A stretch of DNA of 21,048 bases, taken from positions 3,319 to 24,366 of the forward strand of contig PLTK01000028.1 in NCBI GenBank assembly GCA_003164415.1, read 5' to 3'. Positions 1 through 8,128 of this stretch are shown here, one piece after another; position 1 is the stretch's first letter; every line of letters begins with the position of its first letter. A model generated the notes under the pieces. That model searched no databases and was not told the DNA's origin. It saw only the letters and a list, made by a program, of their open reading frames with translations. The stretch is from Methanobacterium sp. (lineage in GTDB: Archaea > Methanobacteriota > Methanobacteria > Methanobacteriales > Methanobacteriaceae). Position numbers and translations under genes: made by a program.

Positions 1-77
1 AGTGAACCTTTTTTTTATAAATATTATTTTTAACCTGGTTACCTATAAAAAAACTAAAATAATTAAGGATAATTAAT

Positions 78-599
78 CTAGGTAATTTGCTCTAAAAACC
101 CTATTTCTCTATTATTTTGATTATCTATAAATTTTCTACCCTTTTCTGTTAATTTAAGATTTGATCCATCATATTGGGATATGTATTCTGTTTTAATGAA
201 TCCATTATCCATTATAGAATCTAATATTGTTCTTAAATGTTCCTCTGAAAAGTTTGAAAGCATTGCATAGGTGTCGAGTTTATCAAGCTTATATTTAAAT
301 ATAAAAGGAGAATCATTTCCCTTTAATACAAGCATGAAACGTTTAATACCCAGATCTATTGGAATTTCTGATAAACAATGGAGTATGATTCTTGAAATTG
401 CTGATTCATAATCCATTATAAGCCTATCCATCACAGGTAAATTTTCATTGGTTTTACAGTCCACAGAGTTTAAATAATCCTCCAATCTTTCGTAGTATTT
501 CATTGTTAAACCGCATTGACAGACCTTCAAATCTTTTTCAACACTCTCATCTGCTATTTCATAGTAAACATCACATTTTTTACATATCATAAAGGGCAT
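78..599 (-). CDS. Zinc-finger / winged-helix-like protein, function unknown
   Basis: 173 aa. The N-terminus has a CxxC (CKKC, residues 7-10) and a CxCG (CQCG, about 28-31), which together look like a zinc-binding ribbon. The rest is predicted helical and ends with an LTEKGRKFI segment (about 150-158), typical of the wing or last helix of winged-helix regulators. A DNA- or RNA-binding role is therefore inferred but not proven. The start is ATG with a GGTG five bases upstream. A TATA-like stretch at 621-630 on the same strand is centred about 26 bases from the ATG, so the transcript could also be nearly leaderless. It is divergent from the 813 gene. I do not recognise a named family with certainty. 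Confidence 0.75.
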   Translation of the reverse strand: MPFMICKKCDVYYEIADESVEKDLKVCQCGLTMKYYERLEDYLNSVDCKTNENLPVMDRLIMDYESAISRIILHCLSEIPIDLGIKRFMLVLKGNDSPFIFKYKLDKLDTYAMLSNFSEEHLRTILDSIMDNGFIKTEYISQYDGSNLKLTEKGRKFIDNQNNREIGFLEQIT

Positions 600-812
600 T
601 TGTACACCATCTAAGTAATTTTATAAAATTTTTTTTTTAGTAATATTAAATGTATTAAATGATTTAAAATGGTAATTATTGTAAATCATTCAATAATTTT
701 CATAATAACCTACTACAATAAATAACGTTATACTATTTAATAGATTACCAAGTTTATACAAATAATTTAATAATAAAAAAAATATTTTTATAGATTTTAC
801 GGTGATAACACA
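600..812. promoter_or_regulatory. Divergent AT-rich promoter region
   Basis: The 213 bases between two divergent genes are very AT-rich. TATA-like sequences occur on the minus strand at about 621-630 and on the plus strand at about 784-795. The plus-strand gene has a GGTGAT ribosome binding site immediately upstream of its start. No RNA gene or large repeat is seen. Confidence 0.45.
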
Positions 813-1223
813 ATGACATACAATGATAATACTGAAAATTCCGAAACCAACGCAGTAAGTGATAAAAATTTACTCTACATTGAAGATCAATTTTTTGATA
901 TTGAAATTACAAAAAACAAGTTCATTGCCTATGAGAAAAAGAATTCCGGCACCAAGAGAACTGGAAAGGTTAAGGAATACGATATCGATGCCATTGAAAA
1001 TATCCACTTTGAATATCCTGTAACTATAGTAAATTTTGATTATAACGGTAAAAAGGCAGTATACAGTTTTAATCCAAAAAATTATAACTCTTTAAAGGAT
1101 TTAATGATAAAAATGGGTTGGTATGATCCTGAAAAGGATGTTAAGGGTGAAGAATACGATAGAAATGCTGCTTTAAAGGAAGTTATTAATAATATTGTAT
1201 CTTTTATCAATAAATTGCGATAA
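813..1223 (+). CDS. Small hypothetical protein, paralogue of the next gene
   Basis: 136 aa, function unknown. The core (about residues 20-105) has alternating hydrophobic and charged residues suggesting a compact beta-rich fold: DQFFDIEIT, a KRTGKVKEYDI strand, then the VNFDYNGKKAVY and NYNSLKDLMIKMGWY segments. The next gene repeats the same motifs in the same order, so the pair is a tandem duplication. The beta-strand pattern followed by a C-terminal helix faintly recalls PH-like domains, but this is only an impression. It has no membrane segment. The start ATG follows a GGTGAT ribosome binding site. The C-terminus, after about residue 105, extends beyond the shared core with a helix ending IVSFINKLR. 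Confidence 0.75.
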   Translation: MTYNDNTENSETNAVSDKNLLYIEDQFFDIEITKNKFIAYEKKNSGTKRTGKVKEYDIDAIENIHFEYPVTIVNFDYNGKKAVYSFNPKNYNSLKDLMIKMGWYDPEKDVKGEEYDRNAALKEVINNIVSFINKLR

Positions 1224-1255
1224 AACTTTGATATTGATGTTTCTGGTGATAAAAT

Positions 1256-1642
1256 ATGACTTTTGATAATTTAGACAACAACAATATTTCCTTCGATAAA
1301 ATATGTCCGAAATGTGGTGTTGGAAATCCTGATGATGCAGATAATTGTATAGTATGCGATAAGGATCTGGAAGAAACCCTGCTTTTTTTTGAAGATGAAT
1401 TTTATGATATAGAATTAACCAATGATTCATTCATCGAGTATCGGAAAAATTTTTATAAAACACGAAGAACGGGTAAGGTTAAAATATTCAATATCAATAA
1501 AATGGAAAAAATTCGCTTCGGACATCCCATCACACGGTTCAGCTTTAATTATAATGGTAAAAAAGAGGTATATGCCCTTAAAGCTGAGAATTACAGGTCT
1601 TTAAAATATTTAATGATAGAAATTGGAAAATTTGAGGAATAA
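1256..1642 (+). CDS. Zinc-ribbon protein, paralogue of the preceding gene
   Basis: 128 aa. An N-terminal zinc ribbon (CPKC at about 18-21 and CIVC at about 31-34, with GNPDDADN between) is joined to the same core domain as the upstream protein. Shared landmarks are a DEFYDIELT strand, TRRTGKVK, FNYNGKKEVY and NYRSLKYLMIEIG. The upstream copy lacks the ribbon and has a longer C-terminus. The start ATG is preceded by GGTGAT at 1245-1250 and lies 33 bases after the upstream stop, so the two are probably co-transcribed. The function is unknown. The shared core suggests both bind the same kind of partner, with the ribbon adding or stabilising an interaction surface. Confidence 0.75.
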   Translation: MTFDNLDNNNISFDKICPKCGVGNPDDADNCIVCDKDLEETLLFFEDEFYDIELTNDSFIEYRKNFYKTRRTGKVKIFNINKMEKIRFGHPITRFSFNYNGKKEVYALKAENYRSLKYLMIEIGKFEE

Positions 1643-1663
1643 ATTATATTTCAATATTTATCA

Positions 1664-3367
1664 TTATTTTTTAGTTTTAAATGTTCTGAGTCTATTTAAA
1701 GCTGCTATAAATTCAAATATCCTTGGTCGTGCAAGGTTATGCGGGTATCTGCGTCCACTCGGAGCAACGATATCTAATCCATTTCTATCAATATCCTGTT
1801 CAATCATCCCCATAACATCATTCATTGAATGTTTACCATCCATATAGGTCCGTGCATGGTTAATTGCATATGCTATTGCACGGGTTTGGCTTTTGTCCAT
1901 TAACTGTTCAACCTGTAAAAGATCGATACTTTCAACACCTAGAAGTATGGTGTGTCTTCCACGCACATCAAGCTTGAGTTTACGGCCTTTATATGGTTTA
2001 ACACTTTCAGCTTCAGGATATCTCTCGTTAAACTTGAATTTAGTATTCACTTCCCTCTTCCTGTTTATTGGTAGTTCATTCTTTATTTTCATTGCCTCTT
2101 CTGTTGCATCTTCGGGTTTGTAATTGTCCATCATAACAACGGTATCTGCAACTTCAAAGTAATCGCCCGACCCGCCCATAACAATCACAGTGGATGTATT
2201 ATATTCGGAGTATATCTCCTGAACCCTGTCAATAAATGGTGTTATTGGTTCTTTATCTTTTGAAACCAGACGTTGCATTCTTTCATCCCTTATCATGAAG
2301 TTGGTTGCAGATGTGTCTTCGTCAAATAGTAAAAGTTCTGTTCCAGCTTCGAGGGATTCAACAATATTTGCTGCCTGGGAAGTTGAACCCGAAGCATTCT
2401 CTGTTTTAAACTCAACAGTGTTTTTATCCATTGGAGGATTATGTATAAACGAACTTATATCCACATTCTCTATTCTCCTACCATCCTCTGCCCGAATTTT
2501 AACAGCAGTTGGATCTGTTACAACCCATTCCCTTCCATCCCCTAATATGTGATTGTAAACACCCCTCTCAACAGCTTGTAGCAGTGTTGACTTGCCATGA
2601 TATCCGCCACCAACAATTAAAGTAACACCCATGGGAATACCCATACCAGTGATGGGACCATTGTTAGGAGTATCAATAGTGACTAAAAGGGATTCTGGTG
2701 TTTTAAACTGAACTGCATTTTTCAGTTGTTTTTCTGATATACCACTCTCCCTCGGGAGTATAGAACCATCCCGTATAAATGAAACCAATCTTAATTCTTT
2801 AATTTTTTGTCTTAAGAAATTTGCATCTTCATATAGTTCTACTTCTTCTGTTAAATGTTCAGAATCCAAATTTTTATAGAAACACGAATCCCTAACAATT
2901 CGAGGAAGTACTTCACCCAACAATCTGGAAGCTTCTAAACCCATGATCCGCCTACCTCTTGCGGGTAATCCAATTGAGAATCTTATTTCAAGCTTACCAG
3001 GCATGATATTTACACAGCTTCTTTCTAATACTTCCTGTCCTCCGCTGTCAATCTGTATTACACCACTTTTACCGCTTCCACCCCTTATATTTCCATGTTT
3101 TCTTATTGATGAATTGAATACCCTGGCAATGAAATCAGATACAACTATCCTCTGATCTTTACTTGTAATTATTTCAGATGGAAATTGTGCTCTTTCATCT
3201 ACTATTACCCTTAGAAGTGATGGACCTGCAAATGGATCTCTCTGGACATGTTCAATGTGCAAATTGAAAAATTCAAAGTCATAAATTCCTTTAATATCAT
3301 TATAGGCCTTATAACTACGCCCATCTATTCTTTGAAGTATTTTATGAAGTTCTTTACTCTGTTTCAT
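1664..3367 (-). CDS. Predicted ABC-class P-loop ATPase (COG3044 type)
   Basis: About 567 aa from the ATG at 3367. This start has an AAAGGA site upstream and is preferred over an in-frame TTG at 3388. The protein has a Walker A GGGYHGKST (about 253-261), an ABC-signature-like ASGSTSQA segment (about 325-332) and a Walker B LLLFDEDTSATN (about 345-356). The order and wording of these motifs match the ABC_ATPase family PF09818/COG3044, a soluble ATPase group without a transporter partner. The length is normal for the family. The biochemical role in archaea is not established; a eukaryotic homologue has been linked to mitochondrial RNA editing in trypanosomes. No membrane protein gene is adjacent, which fits a non-transport role. 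It converges on the gene at 1256. Confidence 0.9.
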   Translation of the reverse strand: MKQSKELHKILQRIDGRSYKAYNDIKGIYDFEFFNLHIEHVQRDPFAGPSLLRVIVDERAQFPSEIITSKDQRIVVSDFIARVFNSSIRKHGNIRGGSGKSGVIQIDSGGQEVLERSCVNIMPGKLEIRFSIGLPARGRRIMGLEASRLLGEVLPRIVRDSCFYKNLDSEHLTEEVELYEDANFLRQKIKELRLVSFIRDGSILPRESGISEKQLKNAVQFKTPESLLVTIDTPNNGPITGMGIPMGVTLIVGGGYHGKSTLLQAVERGVYNHILGDGREWVVTDPTAVKIRAEDGRRIENVDISSFIHNPPMDKNTVEFKTENASGSTSQAANIVESLEAGTELLLFDEDTSATNFMIRDERMQRLVSKDKEPITPFIDRVQEIYSEYNTSTVIVMGGSGDYFEVADTVVMMDNYKPEDATEEAMKIKNELPINRKREVNTKFKFNERYPEAESVKPYKGRKLKLDVRGRHTILLGVESIDLLQVEQLMDKSQTRAIAYAINHARTYMDGKHSMNDVMGMIEQDIDRNGLDIVAPSGRRYPHNLARPRIFEFIAALNRLRTFKTKK

Positions 3368-3456
3368 TGTTATTCCTTTATTATTCAAATTTTTATTGGG
3401 TCAAAAATCCTTAATCATATATATCAAACATAATTCAAAGAAGAAAAACAGATATT

Positions 3457-3471
3457 ATCCCGAACTGGGAT
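3457..3471 (-). terminator. Short hairpin after the methyltransferase
   Basis: Reading on the minus strand, ATCCC and GGGAT pair around a five-base loop a few bases after the stop codon, and a T-rich stretch follows. It could act as a transcription terminator for the methyltransferase gene. The stem is only five base pairs, so support is weak. Confidence 0.35.
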
Positions 3472-3475
3472 TAAT

Positions 3476-4153
3476 TTAACTCCTTCTGGCTATTACTATA
3501 TAACCTTTGGTTCTGTTTCCATGAAATGTTGTAAACACTGTTTCATGAAAGTTTTCAACTGTGAAATCCTTCACAAGATCAATTAACTCCTTCCTTGTGT
3601 AGTGATGTACAGTGAACAGATCCTCTCCAAGCGCCTTTGAATCCTCTTTTACTATAAAAGTACCTAGCTCCATGGTTGATATATAATCTCTTCTGTACAT
3701 TTCTCTGTAGTGTAAATTTTTCCAGTTCAATCCAAAATCTGCAAGGTATAAAATTCCATTCTTTTTTAAAACCCTGTGTGCCTCAGATAAGACTTTTATC
3801 CTGTCTAATGGTGCGGTTATTGTGGTAAGAAATGCTTGTATTATGCACGCATCAAATGATCCATCTAAATATGGAAGATCCATTGCATTGGCTTTGTTAA
3901 ATTTAACCTTTCCACCACGGTTTTCACATAATTTAGCAGATTCAAGAGCTGTATTTACAGCGTTAATATTTAGATCAAATCCTGTTACATTGTATCCTAA
4001 TTTTTGAAGTTGGAATGCAACTCTACCCCATGCACATCCAAAATCCAGTACATGTGAATTCTTTGGAACTGCTTTGAAAAACGATTCGTGAATTTCTACT
4101 GTAGAAGGTGTTTCCTTCCCTTTGAACTGATTCCATCCATTATCCGTTTCCAT
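3476..4153 (-). CDS. Class I SAM-dependent methyltransferase
   Basis: 225 aa. The glycine-rich SAM-binding motif I is VLDFGCAWGR (about 35-44), followed by the acidic end of strand 2 at GFD (D60). A NAMDLPYLDGSFDACI segment corresponds to the later SAM-contact strand, and EAHRVLKKNGILYLADFG is the usual methyltransferase strand after motif III. This fits the Methyltransf_11/25 fold; the substrate cannot be told from sequence. There is no clear Shine-Dalgarno sequence before the ATG. An AATTTACAT stretch about 27 bases upstream could be a TATA element, so the mRNA may be leaderless. It lies in the same direction as the ATPase gene, separated by a small hairpin and about 108 bases. Confidence 0.88.
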   Translation of the reverse strand: METDNGWNQFKGKETPSTVEIHESFFKAVPKNSHVLDFGCAWGRVAFQLQKLGYNVTGFDLNINAVNTALESAKLCENRGGKVKFNKANAMDLPYLDGSFDACIIQAFLTTITAPLDRIKVLSEAHRVLKKNGILYLADFGLNWKNLHYREMYRRDYISTMELGTFIVKEDSKALGEDLFTVHHYTRKELIDLVKDFTVENFHETVFTTFHGNRTKGYIVIARRS

Positions 4154-4271
4154 GCATATTTAATATGTTTTCAACATGTAAATTTGTTTTCATAAGTTGA
4201 CTATTTATGCAATAACATAGAGCTTATTATATTCACAAAGAAAACTATTAAAAATATTTTGAGGATCATTA

Positions 4272-6296
4272 ATGGAATTTCAATATACAATCTACTCTTT
4301 AATACTGATAATAAGTTCAGTAATAAGTCTTATTTTAGCATGGAGTGCATGGAAAAGACGTGGCGTTAGCGGTGCCATATATCTGTCATTATTATTTATT
4401 TTAATCGCAGAATGGTCATTGACAAATGCTTTGGAGCTTGCTTCTGTTGATATGGCTTCAAAGATGCTCTGGTCCAAACTGAGCTACATAGGCCTAACAA
4501 CTGTGGCCCCATTATGGTTTTTATTTGCCATGGATTATACACAGAATCAGGAAGTCATTAAAAGACCACGGGTTATCTTCCTATTTTTAATTCCTGCCAC
4601 AGTAATATATTTGGCGTTTACAAACGAATATTATCATTTGGTGTGGCCATTTTTAGCAACTGTAAACACTTCCCAGGGAATTATGATCATATATGGACAC
4701 GGGCCCGCAGCCATTACATCTGCAATATATTCCTATATTCTCATGCTTGCAGGACTCGTGTTGGTGGGACAGAATCTTTTTAGAACATCCCAAATCTATC
4801 AAAGTCAGGCCATTATAGTTTTTATAGCTGCATTAATAGCCCTTTTAAGTAGTTCAATATATTCTGCAGGTTTAAGTCCATTCTACTTCGATCCAACCCC
4901 GCTTGTCTTAACCATATCTGGAATTCTTATACTTTGGAGTATAGTCGGTTACAAACTTCTGGATGTAATGCCGCCTGCCTATAGAAGTCTTTTTGACAGT
5001 ATGAAAAATGGTGTAATGGTTCTTGATCCACTCGAAAGGATTATGGACTTTAACCCATCTGCAGAAAAACTTTTTAAATTAGACAACACCTCCTTTGGTG
5101 CCAATGCCCACCAGAATCTCAACATGTGGGGTGAAATATCTCCCAAGGGGGAAAAAGAAGGATTGATTAATATAGAAATTAATGAACCTATTAAAAAATG
5201 GGTTGAGGTTCAATTCGCTCCTATCTACCAGCAAGGATTATTTTCTGGTTGGATCTACATATTTGAAGATATAAGCAATAGAAAAAAAGCAGAGGATCTA
5301 ATCATTAAATCAGAAAAAAAGTACAGGGAACTGGCTGATCTACTTCCCCAAACTGTTTTTGAAACTGATATTAATGCAGATCTAACCTTTATGAATGTCT
5401 ATGCCTTTGAAATGTTCGGATATTCCCAGAAAGATATTGATAATGGTTTAAATATTTTAAAACTTATTGTTGAAGAGGACAGGCCATTATCCAGGGATAA
5501 AATTAAGAAGGTACTTAAAGGACAGGTTACAGGTGATGAGTACACAGCACAACGTCAAGATAACAGCCTTTTTCCCATTATACTTTATTCGAACCCTATA
5601 TACAATGATGATGTCCATGAGGGTTTTAGAGGTATAATAATAGATATATCTGAACTTAAAAATGCAGAGGAGAAAATTTTTGCCTCATTAAAAGAAAAAG
5701 AAGTGTTACTTCAAGAAGTTCATCATCGTGTTAAAAATAATATGCAGATAATTTCAAGCCTATTATCTCTTCAGGCTAATCACACCGGGAGTGAAGAGGC
5801 AGCCGAAGTTCTTAAGGAGAGTAGGGGACGTGTTAAATCCATGGCCATGATCCATGAGAAGCTTTATCACAGTCATAGTCTCAGTAGACTTAATATTGGT
5901 GAATACTTCAATAGCTTGGTTAAAGATATTTTAAGCTCCTATTCCGGTGTTTCAAGTCGTATAACTTCCATTGTTGTTGTGGATGATATTTATTTAAATA
6001 TTAACACTGCCCTACCAATGGGATTGATTGTTAATGAACTGGTTTCAAATTGTATTAAACATGCATTTCCAGATGGAACTGGTAATATAAATATTAGTCT
6101 GGTCCGTGACAAAGAGAAATATATTTTAACTGTTTCAGACAATGGGATTGGATTATCAGAAGATGTTGATCCATTTGAATCAAATTCTTTAGGACTTAAA
6201 TTAGTAAACAGTCTCTCAACACAGTTAGAAGGAGAACTCCAAGTTCAAAGAGATTCTGGACTGGCATTTATACTGAAATTTAAAGAACTTGATTAG
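4272..6296 (+). CDS. Membrane sensor histidine kinase: 7TM-PAS-PAS-HisKA_2-HATPase
   Basis: 674 aa. Residues 1-230 contain about seven hydrophobic helices, matching the N-terminal 7TM sensor domain of some archaeal and bacterial histidine kinases. Two PAS domains follow, at about 238-340 and 345-465 (FNPSAEKLF; FMNVYAFEMFGYS). A HisKA_2 dimerisation domain carries QEVHHRVKNN, with His485 the likely phosphorylated residue. The ATPase domain has the N box NELVSN (about 588-593) and DNGIG (623-627), with a late GLKLVNSL segment. It would autophosphorylate in response to a membrane or intracellular signal. No response regulator is next to it. The start follows a GAGGATCA ribosome binding site. 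Its catalytic core closely resembles that of the kinase at 16691. Confidence 0.93.
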   Translation: MEFQYTIYSLILIISSVISLILAWSAWKRRGVSGAIYLSLLFILIAEWSLTNALELASVDMASKMLWSKLSYIGLTTVAPLWFLFAMDYTQNQEVIKRPRVIFLFLIPATVIYLAFTNEYYHLVWPFLATVNTSQGIMIIYGHGPAAITSAIYSYILMLAGLVLVGQNLFRTSQIYQSQAIIVFIAALIALLSSSIYSAGLSPFYFDPTPLVLTISGILILWSIVGYKLLDVMPPAYRSLFDSMKNGVMVLDPLERIMDFNPSAEKLFKLDNTSFGANAHQNLNMWGEISPKGEKEGLINIEINEPIKKWVEVQFAPIYQQGLFSGWIYIFEDISNRKKAEDLIIKSEKKYRELADLLPQTVFETDINADLTFMNVYAFEMFGYSQKDIDNGLNILKLIVEEDRPLSRDKIKKVLKGQVTGDEYTAQRQDNSLFPIILYSNPIYNDDVHEGFRGIIIDISELKNAEEKIFASLKEKEVLLQEVHHRVKNNMQIISSLLSLQANHTGSEEAAEVLKESRGRVKSMAMIHEKLYHSHSLSRLNIGEYFNSLVKDILSSYSGVSSRITSIVVVDDIYLNINTALPMGLIVNELVSNCIKHAFPDGTGNINISLVRDKEKYILTVSDNGIGLSEDVDPFESNSLGLKLVNSLSTQLEGELQVQRDSGLAFILKFKELD

Positions 6297-6360
6297 GGTG
6301 TTTTTAATAATTTTATTTTATCTATTTTTTTAAAAAGAAATTAATTTTTTAATAGCCAAA

Positions 6361-6402
6361 CTATTTATATAACTTCATTAATATCGATTAATAGATATCG
6401 AT
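6361..6402 (+). promoter_or_regulatory. Candidate PadR promoter and operator (paired ATCGAT boxes)
   Basis: A TATA-like TATTTATATA at about 6362-6371 is followed by two ATATCGAT boxes (6381-6388 and 6395-6402), spaced 14 bases centre to centre. Each box contains a palindromic ATCGAT. The expected transcription start, about 25 bases after the TATA centre, falls within this pair, so a bound dimer would block initiation. Assignment to the PadR protein is inferred from position. Confidence 0.45.
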
Positions 6403-6486
6403 AACTTGATATTATTGATTTGATTAGTCTTTAAATTAAGGATAAATGAGATTGTAGACGTAAATATTATCTAATTCATGATACAA

Positions 6487-6502
6487 TATCGTCCGAACGA
6501 TA
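6487..6502 (+). promoter_or_regulatory. Inverted repeat next to the padR ribosome binding site
   Basis: TATCGT and ACGATA form six-base arms around CCGA, directly abutting the AGGAGG ribosome binding site (6502-6507) of the PadR gene. The TATCG core echoes the ATATCGAT boxes upstream. It may be a second operator or a small hairpin affecting translation. Confidence 0.4.
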
Positions 6503-6518
6503 GGAGGAACTGGTTTAA

Positions 6519-7046
6519 ATGTGGGATACTTTTAAAAATCTGCATGATAAATTTCATGAAAGCATAGAGGAAATGCAAAAGCTCAGGGGTTTGAGAATCA
6601 TTATTATTCATGTTCTCGAAGACGGACCAATGAATGGAGTTGAGATAATGGATTCCATCCAGGAACACCATGAAAAATTTCATCAAATGCACCATATAGG
6701 AAATAATAAACATACAAATCAATCACATCGGCCATCACCAGGTTCTATATATCCAATACTTAAAAAAATGGTAGATGAAGATTTAATTATTAAATTAGAC
6801 GATGGAAGCTATGAATTAACAAATAAAGGCAGGAATATTACCTCTAAATTATTTGGAAATCTACGACAAAATGTCAAACCAAAAGAACAAGGAGCATTTG
6901 CAGTAAAAAATGCTTTAATCGAAATTGACGGTTATGTATCCTATTTGGAAGATATTAAAAATGAAAAATTGATTTTACACGAAGAATTGATCGATGATAT
7001 CTGTTCAAGAATGAACACAATACGAGATTCCATTCATGAAGCTTAA
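6519..7046 (+). CDS. PadR family transcriptional regulator
   Basis: 175 aa. The winged-helix DNA-binding domain is recognisable from LRGLRIIIIHVLEDGPMNGVEIM (about 22-44), then PSPGSIYPILKKMVDEDLI (about 72-90) and the wing GSYELTNKGR (about 96-105), all hallmarks of PadR proteins. The C-terminal part is helical, as expected for the dimerisation region. PadR proteins usually repress exporter genes and respond to the exported compound. Here the gene lies 62 bases upstream of an ABC exporter on the same strand. It is unusual in having a histidine-rich insertion (about residues 50-70, seven histidines) between the recognition helices. The start is ATG after an AGGAGGA site. Confidence 0.92.
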   Translation: MWDTFKNLHDKFHESIEEMQKLRGLRIIIIHVLEDGPMNGVEIMDSIQEHHEKFHQMHHIGNNKHTNQSHRPSPGSIYPILKKMVDEDLIIKLDDGSYELTNKGRNITSKLFGNLRQNVKPKEQGAFAVKNALIEIDGYVSYLEDIKNEKLILHEELIDDICSRMNTIRDSIHEA

Positions 7047-7108
7047 TATTTAAAATTAATGAATATAAGAGGTGTAATTTAAATTATAAACTTTATTAGG
7101 AGAAAATT

Positions 7109-8128
7109 ATGACTGAATACGCTATAGAATTAAATAACCTCACAAAGAAGTTTGGTGATTTTACAGCTGTAGATGATCTATCACTTAATGTGAAAGAGGG
7201 GGAAATTTTTGGTTTCCTTGGCCCTAACGGAGCAGGAAAAAGTACCACCATAAGAATGCTATGTACTCTTGCAAAACCAACCTCCGGCTCAGCAACAATA
7301 GCTGGTTACGACCTAATGAACGAACCATCTGATGTACGTGAAAATATTGGTCTTGTTGCCGAGAAAATGATCATGTACGATACTTTAACCGCAGCTGAAA
7401 ACTTGAGATTTTTCGGTAAACTTTACGCAATCCCAAAACAAAAACGGGAAAAACGGATAGATGAGCTCTTAGCACTTGTCGATATGGAAGAATGGAAAAA
7501 TACCCAGATAAACAGATTTTCAACAGGTATGAAACAACGTATCAACGTGATAAGGGCACTCTTACCCGAACCAAAGATACTCTTTATGGACGAACCAACG
7601 CTCGGTCTTGATCCACAGACAACAGTTTCCATAAGGGAAATTATCAGGGACATCAACAAAGATGGTGTAACCATCATATTAACAACACATGCCATGACCG
7701 AAGCAGAAGCATTGAGTGATCGTATAGCAATCATTGACCACGGTAAGATTGCAGCTTTAGATACACCTCAAAATCTGAAAGATACCCTAGCAAACAGTGA
7801 CACAACTATCTTTACAACCAAGATTAAAAATTTAACAACCGATATGATTGAAAAAATCAGATCGGTAGATGTTGTATCTGCACTGGCACAGCAGGACGAT
7901 CAAAATCTTAAGATCAGTGCAACAGGGGATGATGCCCTCAATAAAATAATTGATGCTATAAGACTCGAAGGCGGGGAGATATTTTCCATAACTAACAGTA
8001 ACGAATCAACACTGGAAGATGTTTTCCTAAGCATAACAGGAAAGGAAATACGCGACCACCCAACCGAAAAACCAGCACCACAACAGCATGGCCATGGACC
8101 CCGTCCACAAGCCCGGGGAAGGGGATGA
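7109..8128 (+). CDS. ABC exporter ATP-binding protein (DrrA/LnrL-like)
   Basis: 339 aa. Walker A is GPNGAGKST (38-46), the signature is STGMKQR (138-144), Walker B is ILFMDEP (157-163), and the switch histidine lies in TTHAMTEAE (H194). The Q-loop position reads VAEKMIMYD, with Glu or Lys where Gln is usual. After the ATPase core comes an approximately 90-residue C-terminal domain typical of DrrA-type exporters, and a short His/Pro/Arg/Gly tail (QQHGHGPRPQARGRG). It would power an ABC-2 permease that exports a drug, lipid or peptide. The stop overlaps the start of the permease gene (ATGA), indicating translational coupling. The start follows TAGGAG. Confidence 0.93.
   Translation: MTEYAIELNNLTKKFGDFTAVDDLSLNVKEGEIFGFLGPNGAGKSTTIRMLCTLAKPTSGSATIAGYDLMNEPSDVRENIGLVAEKMIMYDTLTAAENLRFFGKLYAIPKQKREKRIDELLALVDMEEWKNTQINRFSTGMKQRINVIRALLPEPKILFMDEPTLGLDPQTTVSIREIIRDINKDGVTIILTTHAMTEAEALSDRIAIIDHGKIAALDTPQNLKDTLANSDTTIFTTKIKNLTTDMIEKIRSVDVVSALAQQDDQNLKISATGDDALNKIIDAIRLEGGEIFSITNSNESTLEDVFLSITGKEIRDHPTEKPAPQQHGHGPRPQARGRG

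Noticed and set aside
1173..1430. 85-codon minus-strand frame across the two paralogues
   Set aside because: It is antisense to two supported genes and has no motifs; it is a frame shadow.
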